Positions 23,685 through 32,388 are shown, counted from the first letter of the stretch. The stretch is DNA of 64,000 nucleotides from Micromonospora sp. WMMD1128 (GCF_027497235.1 NZ_CP114902.1:1935501-1999500), one strand, 5' to 3'. Program-made: numbers and translations. Notes: a model not told the origin generated them from the letters alone.

Positions 23685-24616
23685 CCGGGACCCGGCGCAG
23701 CCTCATCTCCCTGCGCGATCTCACCGCCGCCCAGCTCACCTGCCTGGTCGAGGCCGCCGTCCGGGTCGCCGACGACCCGGGCGCGGTGCCGCCGACCCTG
23801 ACCGGCACGGTGGTGGCGACACTCTTCGAACGCACGTCGACCCGGACCCGCACCGCGTTCGGCGTGGCGGCGCTCCGACTCGGCGCGCAGGTGCTCGACT
23901 ACGGGCCGGCGAGCCTGCAGACGAACACCGGCGAGTCCGCCGAGGACACCGCGCGGATCCTCGGCCTGATGCTCGACGGGGTGGTGATCCGCAGCACCCG
24001 CACCGTCGCCGAGCTGGCCCGGATGCGGGACGCCGGAAACCTGCCGCTGATCAACGCGATGGCCCGGGAGGAACACCCCACGCAGGCGGTGTGCGACCTG
24101 GCGACGCTGCGACGGCATCGCGGCACCCTGGACGGCATCCGGGTGCTGTACGTCGGCGAGGGCAACAACACCGCCTCCGCGCTGGCGTACGCGCTGGCCC
24201 GGATCCCGGGCGCCGAGCTGACCCTCTACACCCCGCCGGGCTACGGCCTCGACGCCGCGAGCCTGGCCGCGGCGGAGAAGGACGCCGTGCCGGGCGCCCG
24301 CGTGCGCCAGACCCACGAACGGGACGAACTCCCGGACACCGCCGACTGTGTTTACACCACACGGTGGCAGACCACCGGAACCGTCAAGGAGGACCCGCTG
24401 TGGCGCCAGACCTTCCGGCCCTTCCACATCGACGAGGACTTTCTGAGTCGCTGGCCGCAAGCGGTGTTCCTGCACGATCTGCCGGCGCACCGAGGGGAGG
24501 AGGTGTCCGCGGCCGTCCTCGACTCGCCGCGGAGCCTGGTGTGGCAGCAGGCGCGGATGAAACTGGACAGCGCGACGGCGGTCCTGCAGACCTTCTGGGG
24601 CACCTCAACCACCTGA
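23681..24616 (+). CDS. Variant ornithine-carbamoyltransferase homologue, probable Dap N-carbamoyltransferase
   Basis: The 311-residue protein keeps the carbamoyl-phosphate site: S53-TRTR57 and H132-PTQ135. The amine-acceptor motifs differ from true ornithine transcarbamylases. HCLP is H265-D-L-P268 here (Cys replaced by Asp 266), and the usual DxxxSMG loop reads TTRWQTTGT. Homologues of this type accompany Dap genes in viomycin and zwittermicin clusters, where a beta-ureido group is made. The simplest reading is conversion of Dap, free or carrier-bound, to beta-ureidoalanine. Housekeeping arginine genes (argBCDJ) are not adjacent, which also argues against arginine synthesis. Confidence 0.85.
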   Translation: MTGTRRSLISLRDLTAAQLTCLVEAAVRVADDPGAVPPTLTGTVVATLFERTSTRTRTAFGVAALRLGAQVLDYGPASLQTNTGESAEDTARILGLMLDGVVIRSTRTVAELARMRDAGNLPLINAMAREEHPTQAVCDLATLRRHRGTLDGIRVLYVGEGNNTASALAYALARIPGAELTLYTPPGYGLDAASLAAAEKDAVPGARVRQTHERDELPDTADCVYTTRWQTTGTVKEDPLWRQTFRPFHIDEDFLSRWPQAVFLHDLPAHRGEEVSAAVLDSPRSLVWQQARMKLDSATAVLQTFWGTSTT

Positions 24617-24624
24617 CCGTCGCG

Positions 24625-24849
24625 GTGAACGCCGGGCCGGCCACCGCCGAGCGGGACGCGGTGCTGTGCCTGCTGGAAGCGGTGGAGGTACTGCTGCCCC
24701 TGCTCGGGCCGGCGCCGCGGCGTCCCACCCGCGACGACCTCGACGCCATCGACGGGCAACTGCGCGCCATGCGCATGTCCCTGCGTACCTACCTATGGCA
24801 GACCCCGGCCGGCAGACACCGACCGGCCTTCCGCGAACAGGAGCGATGA
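24625..24849 (+). CDS. Small hypothetical protein (74 residues)
   Basis: An open frame from GTG 24625 to TGA 24849 exactly fills the space between the carbamoyltransferase stop (24616) and the ATP-grasp start (24853). The product is mostly helical by composition, with a hydrophobic stretch (residues about 14-27, rich in Leu/Val/Glu), a central RPTRDDLD turn and a basic C-terminus. It has no Ser in a carrier-like DSL motif and is not MbtH-like. Its length, the matching gap and the GC-rich third positions support a real gene. No function is proposed. Confidence 0.6.
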   Translation: MNAGPATAERDAVLCLLEAVEVLLPLLGPAPRRPTRDDLDAIDGQLRAMRMSLRTYLWQTPAGRHRPAFREQER

Positions 24850-24852
24850 CGC

Positions 24853-26211
24853 ATGCAACCGGTGACCCTGCTGGTGTACGGCAAGGGCGGGCCCGCGCTG
24901 GAATACCTGCTGCCGAGACTCACCAGCCGTGCCGTCGTCGACGTCCTGCTGGTCGGCGAGCCCTTGCCCTGGCAGCGCGAACTCCTGTTCCGCCTGTGCC
25001 GACAACTGCGCCACGCCCGGCCCGACGCCCCACTGGCCGACGAGATCGTCGAGCACGCCACCGCCGTACGCGCCGACGCCGTGCTCACCTTCTCCGAGTT
25101 CTGCGTCGTGCCCACCGCGGCGGCCTGCCTGCGACTCGGCCTGCCCGGGCCCGGCCCGGGCGCGGCGACCTCCCGCAACAAGCTGCTCATGCGGCGCGCC
25201 TGGGAGGCGGCGGGCGTACCGAATCCGGCGTTCCGTCCGGTCGACTCGCTCGACGACCTGGCCGCGGCCTGCGCCGAGCTGGACGGTCCCGTGATCGTCA
25301 AGTCGGTCCTCGGCGCGGGTTCGATCGGGCAGGCCACGATCCAGCCCGGCGACGACCCCGAGCCGGTGTGGCGGGAACTCGCGGCGGCCGTCGACGCCGC
25401 GCGGGAGTCGGGCATGTCCGAGCACGGCAGCGCCGGCGGACCCCGCTTCCTGGCCGAGGAGGTCATCGACGCGAGCACGGAGGGCTGGTACACCGAGCCC
25501 GGCTTCGGCGACTACCTCAGCGTGGAGGGGCTGGTGGCGGGCGGCACCTACCACCCGCTGGCGATCACCGCACGGCTGCCCACGATCCCGGTGTACGTGG
25601 AGCTGAGCAACCAGGCGCCGTGTGTGCTGGCGCCGGCGCTGCAACAGCGCATCGCCGACGTCGCCCGCCGTGCCGTCGACGCGCTCGATCTGGACACCTG
25701 CGCCACGCACACCGAGTTCAAGCTGATGGCCGACGGCTCGGTGCGGCTCCTGGAGTCGGCGGCCCGCGCCGGTGGTGCGGCCGTCACCCGCGAACTGCTG
25801 GAGGTCTACGGCGTCGACCTCATCGCCCTCCAGCACGCCGCCGCGCTCGACGAGGCGCCCGACGTGCCGGGTCGGCTGCTGCTGCCCGCGGACGCCACCT
25901 GCGCCGCCGCGTCCCTCTCGGTCATCGCGTCCGACTCGTCGGGCAAGCCCTGGCCGGTGCTGCCCCCGTTCGATCCCGACCATGTCGACTGGTCGTCCCT
26001 GGTGTCGCCCGCCACCACGGTCGAACTGGTGCGCGGTCAGTCTCAGGAGCCGGGCACGCCGATGCCCCGTTACCACCCGAACACCGGCGTGCTCGGCTAC
26101 GCCGGCCTGCTCTTCCTGCGGACCACCGACCCGCTGACGCTGCGCGACGACGCGCTCCGGATCCTCGACGGCCTCGCCGAGGCGATGGACCGGGCCCGGA
26201 GGACGCCCTGA
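24853..26211 (+). CDS. ATP-grasp ligase (amino-acid/peptide ligase type)
   Basis: The 452-residue protein has the ATP-grasp layout. An N-terminal Rossmann-like domain ends near residue 105 (RNKLLMRRAWEAAGVPNP, where the ATP-grasp domain begins). The nucleotide Lys is in VIVKSVLGAGSIG near residue 150, with an EEV hinge near 199 and THTEFKL...LLESAARAGG as the metal/ATP end of the fold near 290-310. Such enzymes couple a carboxylate to an amine through an acyl phosphate (BacD, DdaF, carnosine synthase-like). Here it probably forms an amide between two of the cluster's building blocks, for example ureidoalanine and another amino acid. AGGAG at 24839-24843 is its ribosome site. Confidence 0.85.
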   Translation: MQPVTLLVYGKGGPALEYLLPRLTSRAVVDVLLVGEPLPWQRELLFRLCRQLRHARPDAPLADEIVEHATAVRADAVLTFSEFCVVPTAAACLRLGLPGPGPGAATSRNKLLMRRAWEAAGVPNPAFRPVDSLDDLAAACAELDGPVIVKSVLGAGSIGQATIQPGDDPEPVWRELAAAVDAARESGMSEHGSAGGPRFLAEEVIDASTEGWYTEPGFGDYLSVEGLVAGGTYHPLAITARLPTIPVYVELSNQAPCVLAPALQQRIADVARRAVDALDLDTCATHTEFKLMADGSVRLLESAARAGGAAVTRELLEVYGVDLIALQHAAALDEAPDVPGRLLLPADATCAAASLSVIASDSSGKPWPVLPPFDPDHVDWSSLVSPATTVELVRGQSQEPGTPMPRYHPNTGVLGYAGLLFLRTTDPLTLRDDALRILDGLAEAMDRARRTP

Positions 26212-26248
26212 CCCGCCCGTACCGCTCCGACGAAGGAAATGGAGTCCG

Positions 26249-28012
26249 ATGTCTCTCGTGCTCGGCCTGAACCTCAGCCACGACCGCTCTGCCTGCCTGG
26301 TGCGCGACGGCGAGATCGCCGTTGCCGTCGAAGAGGAGCGCCTGGACCGCATCAAGCACTCCGAGGGTTTCCTCGTGCAGGGACACTTCGAGCGCATCAC
26401 CAAGACCCTGCCGATGAAGGCGGTCACCTACTGCCTCGACGCGGTCGGCGCCGGCATCGACGACGTGGACCTGGTGGTCGGCAACCGCCCCCTGGGCGAC
26501 GGGGCGGTCCGCCGCATCCTGCGCGAGCTGCCCATCAAGGACAAGACCAAGGTCCGCGCGCTGCCGCTGCCCGGCCACCACCGCGCACACGCCGCCGTCG
26601 CCTACTACCCCTCCGGGTACGACGAGGCGGCCGTCCTCGTCGTGGACCAGGCCGGCGCCCGGTTCCCGGACAGCACCATCGAGAAGCACACCCTGTTCCG
26701 GGGGACCGGCGACCGGTTGGAACCGGTGGCCGCCTGCCGCTACCCGGCCGACTACTCCGACCTGAGCCTCGGCCTGTTCTACGACTTCTTCACCACCAGG
26801 TTGGGCTTCGTCACCAGGTACGGCACCCCGGACTTCGGCGTGTTCGGCTGCGGGGGCTATCCGGAGGCGGGCAAGACCATGGGGCTGGCACCCTACGGCC
26901 GGCCGCGTCCCGACTGGGGTGACTGGCTCACGTTCGACGGCTTCGACATCCGCTCGGCCCAGAAGGACCTCGAGGACATCTGGCAACGGCTGCTCGCCGA
27001 GGAGGGCGCCGGCTACGACCCGGCGGACCCGCTGCGCTGGCAGTCGCCGTTCGCGGAGGACGTCGCCTATCACGTGCAGGCCGAGCTGGAGCGGGCGATG
27101 CTGCACCTCGCCGGGGTGGCGCACGAGCTGACCGGCTCGGACCACCTCTGCATGGCCGGCGGCGTCATGCTCAACTCGGTCGCCAACGAGCGGGTGCGCG
27201 CCGAGTCACCGTTCCGGGAGGTCTTCATCCCGCCGGCGGCCGGCGACTCGGGTGTCGCGATCGGCGCGGCCCTCCACGGCAGCGTCGAGCTGCTCGGCGC
27301 CCGGCGTCCCGCGGTGATGCGGACGGCGTCCTTCGGCCGGGCGTACACGCGGGACGAGGTGCTGGACGCGCTGCGCACGGTCGTCGACCACACGGGAGTG
27401 GAGCTGACCTGGCGGGAGGCCGGCCCCCGCGACGTCGCCGAGCTGCTCGCCGCGCACCGGGTCGTCGGATGGTTCAGCGGCGGTTCCGAGATCGGCCCGC
27501 GGGCGCTCGGCAACCGCAGCATGCTGGCGGACCCGCGGCACCCCGCGATGCGCGACTACCTGAACACCGTGGTCAAGCATCGGGAGCCGTTCCGCCCGTA
27601 CGCTCCGTCCGCGCTCGTCGAGCACGCGGACAGCTGGTTCGACTTCACCGGCGAGAGCCCGTTCATGCTGCTCGTCCCGCAGGTGAGCGCGGCCCATCGG
27701 GAGAGCGTCCCGAGCATCACCCATGTCGACGGCACCGCCCGCCTGCAGACGGTCTCGGCGGCCGACAATCCGGCCTACCACGCGGTGATCTCCGCGTTCC
27801 ACGAGTTGACCGGGGTGCCGATCGTGCTGAACACGTCGTACAACGACGCCGGCGAGCCGATCGTCGAGACACCGCTGCACGCCCTCTGCACGTTCGTCCG
27901 CACCGAACTCGACCACCTCTACCTTGACGGGATCCTGGTGACCAAGTCCGGGCGGGAACTCGGCGCGTCCCATCCCGCGCGCACGCCGCTCACCGGAGAC
28001 AACGCCCGGTGA
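26249..28012 (+). CDS. Carbamoyltransferase of the NodU/TobZ/CmcH family (second copy)
   Basis: The 587-residue protein starts at ATG 26249 with GAAGGAAATGGAG upstream. The N-terminus LVLGLNLSHDRSACLVRDG and AVEEERLDRIKHSEG are family hallmarks, as are GHHRAHAAVA near residue 110, CMAGGVMLNSVAN near 302 and IGPRALGNRSMLADP near 416. The Kae1-like domain makes carbamoyl-adenylate and the YrdC-like part handles transfer, as known for TobZ. This second O-carbamoyltransferase of the cluster lies in the Dap operon. The stop overlaps the MFS gene start (GTGA). Confidence 0.93.
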   Translation: MSLVLGLNLSHDRSACLVRDGEIAVAVEEERLDRIKHSEGFLVQGHFERITKTLPMKAVTYCLDAVGAGIDDVDLVVGNRPLGDGAVRRILRELPIKDKTKVRALPLPGHHRAHAAVAYYPSGYDEAAVLVVDQAGARFPDSTIEKHTLFRGTGDRLEPVAACRYPADYSDLSLGLFYDFFTTRLGFVTRYGTPDFGVFGCGGYPEAGKTMGLAPYGRPRPDWGDWLTFDGFDIRSAQKDLEDIWQRLLAEEGAGYDPADPLRWQSPFAEDVAYHVQAELERAMLHLAGVAHELTGSDHLCMAGGVMLNSVANERVRAESPFREVFIPPAAGDSGVAIGAALHGSVELLGARRPAVMRTASFGRAYTRDEVLDALRTVVDHTGVELTWREAGPRDVAELLAAHRVVGWFSGGSEIGPRALGNRSMLADPRHPAMRDYLNTVVKHREPFRPYAPSALVEHADSWFDFTGESPFMLLVPQVSAAHRESVPSITHVDGTARLQTVSAADNPAYHAVISAFHELTGVPIVLNTSYNDAGEPIVETPLHALCTFVRTELDHLYLDGILVTKSGRELGASHPARTPLTGDNAR

Positions 28013-29235
28013 CTCTGCTTCCGGACCTCGGTTCCGCGACCCGCCGTGAGCACCACCTGCGGCGGGTCCGCACCGGCTTCGTGCTCAGCCAGGTCTTCTT
28101 CGGCCTGGCGACCAGCCTGTTCGACATGTACTACGCGTTGTTCCTCGGGCAGGTGGGCATCTCGCCGGCCGGCGCCGGCCAGGTCTTCTCGGTCGGCTTC
28201 ACCGTCATGGCGGTGATCGTGCTGCCGCTGAGCGCGTTCACCGACCGGCTCGGCCTCGAACCGATGATGTTGCTCAGCAGCTTCGGCTTCGCCGGCACGA
28301 TGCTGGCGATCCCGTTCGTCGACAGCCTCTCCGCCCACCTGGTGCTGTTCGGCCTCAACAGCGTCTGCTCCGCGCTGATGCTGGTGAGCGTCAACGCCGT
28401 GCTCGCCTCGGCCATCGACGACGAGCAGGCGCGCTTCGCGGTGTTCCGCACCGGCTTCGTCGCCTTCCTCACCGCTTCCGCGGTCGGCAACGTGGCCGGC
28501 GTGTTGCTCGCCCGGGTCGGCGACGAGAGCGCCGGCTGGTACCGCTTCGATCTGCTGTGCTCAGCCGTGCTGGCCCTGCTGATCGGGATCTCCCGGACAG
28601 CCATGTGGCGTCGCGGCGCCCGGCCGGCCCGCGCGCCCGGCGAGTCCCGCCCGCCGGTCCTGCCGGCGCTGCGCGCCGACGCCGCTCACCTCACCGGCCT
28701 GTTCGCCCTGGCCGTCCTCGTCGGTGGCGCCGGCGTCCTCGCCATCCGCTTCATCAACCTGGTGGCCGTCAACTACCTGCACCTGGCCACCGAGTCGCTG
28801 GGCTGGCTCCTGGTCGCGGACCGCCTGGCCAGCGTCCTGGGCATCTTCGTCCTGTTCCCCCTGATGAAGCGCGGCGGGGCTCTCCGCGTGGCCGGCCTCG
28901 CCATGATCGCGGCGCTGTTCCTCCAGTTCCTGAGCGCCACCGCCGGCACGGCCAGCCTCTTCGTCCTCTGGTATCTGCTGCGCCAGGGGGCCCATTACGC
29001 CCAGATGCCGGTCCTTGACAGTTTCGCCAACAGTCGGGCCGCGCACGGCACCCGCGCCTTCGTGAACGGTGTCCAGCGGATGGGCATCTTCACCGGAAGC
29101 GCCGTGGCCTCCCTCGCCTACGGCACCCTGATGGCGGCCGGTCGCTACCCGGCCGCCATCGTCCTCTCCGGTGTCCTGTCCCTCCTGGCCGGCGTGTTGT
29201 ATCTGGTCCAGTCCCGCCACGGGCTTCGCCGTTGA
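28009..29235 (+). CDS. MFS transporter, probable product exporter (second copy)
   Basis: The 408-residue protein has about 12 membrane helices. A short N-terminal Arg/His-rich stretch precedes the first helix (TGFVLSQVFFGLATSLFDMYY), and a hydrophilic loop at about residues 195-220 separates the halves. The classic loop-2 motif is degenerate (SAFTDRLGLEPM). Last gene of the ten-gene operon, coupled to the carbamoyltransferase by GTGA. Likely export or self-resistance. It is not closely similar to the MFS at 15.7 kb, so the two may move different compounds. Confidence 0.88.
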   Translation: MTLLPDLGSATRREHHLRRVRTGFVLSQVFFGLATSLFDMYYALFLGQVGISPAGAGQVFSVGFTVMAVIVLPLSAFTDRLGLEPMMLLSSFGFAGTMLAIPFVDSLSAHLVLFGLNSVCSALMLVSVNAVLASAIDDEQARFAVFRTGFVAFLTASAVGNVAGVLLARVGDESAGWYRFDLLCSAVLALLIGISRTAMWRRGARPARAPGESRPPVLPALRADAAHLTGLFALAVLVGGAGVLAIRFINLVAVNYLHLATESLGWLLVADRLASVLGIFVLFPLMKRGGALRVAGLAMIAALFLQFLSATAGTASLFVLWYLLRQGAHYAQMPVLDSFANSRAAHGTRAFVNGVQRMGIFTGSAVASLAYGTLMAAGRYPAAIVLSGVLSLLAGVLYLVQSRHGLRR

Positions 29236-29326
29236 CAGCGGATCCGGTCCGCGCCGTGCGTCCGGTGCAGGCCGGTGCCGGCCACCGTGTGCGGTGCGGT
29301 GACCCGCCCGGGCCGGCGCCTGCCGA

Positions 29327-29364
29327 CGCCGGAACCCCCGGCCGATCCGCCAGGGGTTCCGGCG
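29327..29364. terminator. Bidirectional hairpin between convergent genes
   Basis: A perfect 12-bp stem (CGCCGGAACCCC at 29327-29338 against GGGGTTCCGGCG at 29353-29364) with a 14-nt loop. It sits in the 137-bp gap between the end of the biosynthetic operon (29235) and the end of the convergent PIG-L gene (29373). No U-tract follows, as is common in high-GC actinobacteria. The rest of the gap shows nothing. Confidence 0.65.
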
Positions 29365-29372
29365 CGCCCGGG

Positions 29373-32069
29373 TCAGGTCAACGGGACCCGGCGGGCGAGG
29401 GCGGCGCCGCCGCTCTCGAAGGCGGCCAGGACGGAGGTGGGTGTGCCTCCGGTCACCGGCACCACGACGGTCGTCGCGCGTCCGCGGCGTAGCTGCACCG
29501 AGCGCTCACCGAGCGATCGGTCGCCGTCGTAGCTGTGCAGGTACACCGTCCCGGCGCGGTCGGCGCGGACGGTCACCCGCACCCCGCCGGTCACCCGTCG
29601 TGGTCCGGTCAGTCGCAGCGCCCGCTCGGGCAGCCGGGCCACGGCGGCCGGAGCGACGCCGTCCACCGCCGACTGCGCGATGGTCTGCGCGCTGTGCACG
29701 CTGCGCGCGGCGGTGTCCGGGAAGACGGGGGTGCTGGGCTGCCGAGACGCCGGGGTGAGCCCGGGCAGGGTGACGAGACCGTAGCGGTACGGGTCGGCCC
29801 GGACGCCGGTGAACGTGGACCAGCCCAGCCGGGACTGGGAGCTGAGGTCCTGGGTGTCCGAGTCGTAGACCAGCACGTTGAAGCCCATCCGGGCCGGGTC
29901 GATCGCGTCGGGCAGCACCGCGTACGGAATGCGTGCCTCGATGGTGTAGCCGGTGTACGGCGCGGTGACCTTGCTGACCACGGTCATCCCCGGGGCGGTC
30001 GTGGCGCCCGGTCCCTGCCGGTTGTCGGCGTCCCGCTGCCAGCACGGCGGGTCGCCGTTGGCGGGGTCGTCGGTGACCGGGAAGATACCCGCCTTGAACA
30101 CGGTGGAGGTGTCGCTCGAGTTCCCCTTCGGGTCGACGATGATCTCCACACTGTCGGTACGCCGCTGCCGCTTGCAGTCCTGCGGCACCACCTTCTTACC
30201 GAGCACGTCGTCGGTGACCTGGACGAAGACGAGCAGGGAGTCCTCGGTCCAGGCGATCCGCCCCTTGGCCGAGGCATCCTGCTCGGTGGTGGCCGCTCCC
30301 TCCCAGATGCGGGACAGGTCCAGTTCCTCGCCGGGGTACTCGCCGGGGCTGGCCACCCCGTCGACGGCGTGGTCCTGCCCGGCGCGCGGCACCACGCTCG
30401 TCGGCACGATCTCCAGGGCGCCGGTCTCCACGGTGCTGCCGGTGCCGCTGGTGGTGGTGATGGTGACGCCGTAGTCGCCTCCGTCGCCGCCCTCGTTGGC
30501 GGTCGGCAGGCCGGTGTCGCTGTTGGTGACGGTGAAGGTGACCGCTCCGGTGGCGCCCGGTGCGAGGCCGGTGTAGCTCTTGGTCGCCGCGTCCGCGGTG
30601 AAGCCGGCCGGCAGGCCGAGGGTGACGGTGCCGCTCTGCGGCTTCCTGCCGTGGTTGCGCAGGTCGATCCGGACGGACCGGCTCTTGCCGGAGCCGATGG
30701 TCAGCACCGGCTTGATCAGGGTGTCCAGCTGCGGGTAGCCGCTGTCGCCGGCCCAGGTGCGGAACAGCCCGACCTCGGGCAGCGGCTCCAGGGTGCCGCG
30801 CACGTCGGCGACCACCCGGACGGCGCGGTCCGTGCGTCCGGTGCCCTGGCGGGTGGTCAGGGTGCCGCCGAGGAGTTGCTGGGCATTGGTGCCGGCGTCG
30901 GCGGGGACGGTCACGGTGAAGGTCGCCGTGCGTTCCTTGCCGGCCGGTACGGCGCCGCGCAGCGCGCCGGAGCCGGTGGCGGTCCAGCCCGCGGGCAGTC
31001 GCAGCGCGACCCGGGGCGCGGTCAGCGCCCGGTTCCGGGGCGCCCGCACGTGGGCGGTGACCTTGACGCTCTGCCCGGGGGTGACGTCGAACCGGTCGGT
31101 GGTCAGGTGGAACTCGGTGCCGCCGGGCAGGCCGCCGGCCGCCGGGGGCAGCACCGAGCCGCGCAGGATCGCCTCAGGGGAGGTGTCCGACGGGTCGTAC
31201 GGGACGCGGCTGTCGACCAGGGTGTAGAAGTCGCAGCGGATCTTGGACGGGTCGGTGGGGGCGGCGGCGGTGTTCGCCCAGCCCTGGGTGACGTACTGCC
31301 GGCGGGCCTCGACCTCGATCTCGGCCCAGGTCCGGCCGTCGGCGGCGCGAGCGCCCTCCCAGACGCCGAACACCTGGTCGGTCGGGACGGCCGGCACGAA
31401 GCTGGAGGCGCACTGCGGCCCGGTGGACGAGGTGCCGGTGCCGCCGGTACGCAGGAGCTTCGCCGCCCGGAACGGCTTGAGTCCTTCCCGGCGGATCTGC
31501 TCGGGGAAGGCCTTCGGGTCGGCGGCGGCCTGGAACGCCTCGGCGGCGAACCGGGCGGCCTGCTGGTGGTTGCCGTGGTTGCCGGGGGTGGGGGACGGGT
31601 TCATCGTCATCAGGATCTCGGGCCGGGTCTGCCGGATCACCCGGACGATCTGGCCCAGCGTCTCGTCGTGTCCCCAGATCTGTTCCGACAGGGGTGCCGA
31701 GGCCGTGTACCAGAAGTCGACGTGGTCGAGGTTGTAGAGGTTCTCCACCCCGGCCTTGCCGATCGCGGTGCGCTCCTCGCGCTCCCGGATGATGCCCAGC
31801 GGTGGTCCCTCCTCCAGGCCCACCGCGTTGCCTCCCCCCTCTCCACGGGTGATCGTGACGACGCCGGCCTTGGCGCCGTAATTCTGTTTCCACTGGCCGA
31901 GGGTGGCGAGGCTGCCGGCCTCGTCGTCGGGGTGCGCGCTGACGAAGAGAACATCCAGGTCGACGGCGTGGGCCGGTTGGTTGTGGGTGGGGGTGGCGTG
32001 AGCCATGGCCGGTGTCCCGGACAGGGCCAGGGCGAGCGCCGTGGGTAGCAGGAACGCCTTGATGCGCAT
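29373..32069 (-). CDS. Secreted PIG-L family deacetylase with NEW3-like and CBM9-like domains
   Basis: The 898-residue start is ATG 32069, giving a clear Sec signal peptide (MRIKAFLLPTALALALSG, cleavage after AMA near residue 23). The PIG-L/LmbE zinc deacetylase domain follows directly, with SAHPDDE near residues 44-50 and the GNHGNHQQAA motif near 162. The middle third has Ig-like repeats with the NEW3 pattern (alternating Thr-rich strands such as LPAGWTATGSG and LPAGFTADAATKSYTGLAPGATG). The C-terminal third looks like a family 9-type carbohydrate-binding/DOMON-like domain (EGAATTEQDASAKGRIAW, LLVFVQVTDD, TDSVEIIVDP). Likely an extracellular N-deacetylase acting on an amino sugar or polysaccharide. 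Confidence 0.87.
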   Translation of the reverse strand: MRIKAFLLPTALALALSGTPAMAHATPTHNQPAHAVDLDVLFVSAHPDDEAGSLATLGQWKQNYGAKAGVVTITRGEGGGNAVGLEEGPPLGIIREREERTAIGKAGVENLYNLDHVDFWYTASAPLSEQIWGHDETLGQIVRVIRQTRPEILMTMNPSPTPGNHGNHQQAARFAAEAFQAAADPKAFPEQIRREGLKPFRAAKLLRTGGTGTSSTGPQCASSFVPAVPTDQVFGVWEGARAADGRTWAEIEVEARRQYVTQGWANTAAAPTDPSKIRCDFYTLVDSRVPYDPSDTSPEAILRGSVLPPAAGGLPGGTEFHLTTDRFDVTPGQSVKVTAHVRAPRNRALTAPRVALRLPAGWTATGSGALRGAVPAGKERTATFTVTVPADAGTNAQQLLGGTLTTRQGTGRTDRAVRVVADVRGTLEPLPEVGLFRTWAGDSGYPQLDTLIKPVLTIGSGKSRSVRIDLRNHGRKPQSGTVTLGLPAGFTADAATKSYTGLAPGATGAVTFTVTNSDTGLPTANEGGDGGDYGVTITTTSGTGSTVETGALEIVPTSVVPRAGQDHAVDGVASPGEYPGEELDLSRIWEGAATTEQDASAKGRIAWTEDSLLVFVQVTDDVLGKKVVPQDCKRQRRTDSVEIIVDPKGNSSDTSTVFKAGIFPVTDDPANGDPPCWQRDADNRQGPGATTAPGMTVVSKVTAPYTGYTIEARIPYAVLPDAIDPARMGFNVLVYDSDTQDLSSQSRLGWSTFTGVRADPYRYGLVTLPGLTPASRQPSTPVFPDTAARSVHSAQTIAQSAVDGVAPAAVARLPERALRLTGPRRVTGGVRVTVRADRAGTVYLHSYDGDRSLGERSVQLRRGRATTVVVPVTGGTPTSVLAAFESGGAALARRVPLT

Positions 32070-32283
32070 GTGGATCCTTTCGCGTGACGCGAGGTCCGCG
32101 CAGCGGCCGGCGACGTCGGGCGCGGCTGCGCCGACGTCGGGGTCGCGGAGTGGACGGTGGTGAGTGGGGTCGCGGGTGGACGGCGGGTGAGGCGCCGGCG
32201 TCGCCGGGTCCGTACACACTGGAAGGCCTTCGTTCGGTGACGCTAAGGACCGACGCGACGGCCCGTCAATGCTTTGGAAGGAG

Positions 32284-32304
32284 TTTCTTCATTTGCAGAA
32301 GAAA
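32284..32304. repeat. Inverted repeat TTTCTTC-N7-GAAGAAA
   Basis: A perfect 7-bp inverted repeat, arms 32284-32290 and 32298-32304, in an A/T-rich island unusual for this DNA. It lies 215 bp upstream of the PIG-L gene start (minus strand) and 420 bp upstream of ureA. It may be an operator or part of a promoter region for the PIG-L gene. Confidence 0.3.
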
Positions 32305-32376
32305 ACAAGTCGGCGTTCTGCGGGTCTCGGGGTGCGGCGGTGGCACCCGAGCGGTGGACCGTGAGTGCGTGGCGGC

Positions 32377-32388
32377 TGAAACGTTTCC
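32377..32388. promoter_or_regulatory. LacI-family-like palindrome (core GAAACGTTTC)
   Basis: A 10-bp perfect palindrome at 32378-32387, with a T before and a C after, resembles the central-CG operators bound by many LacI-family repressors. It lies in the gap between the divergent PIG-L and urease operons. A sugar-responsive LacI protein controlling the secreted deacetylase would fit, but no such regulator gene is adjacent. Confidence 0.3.

Noticed and set aside
23681..24616. Housekeeping ornithine carbamoyltransferase (argF).
   Set aside because: Acceptor motifs are altered (HDLP, TTRWQTTG), no arginine genes are adjacent, and the gene is coupled to Dap-synthesis genes.
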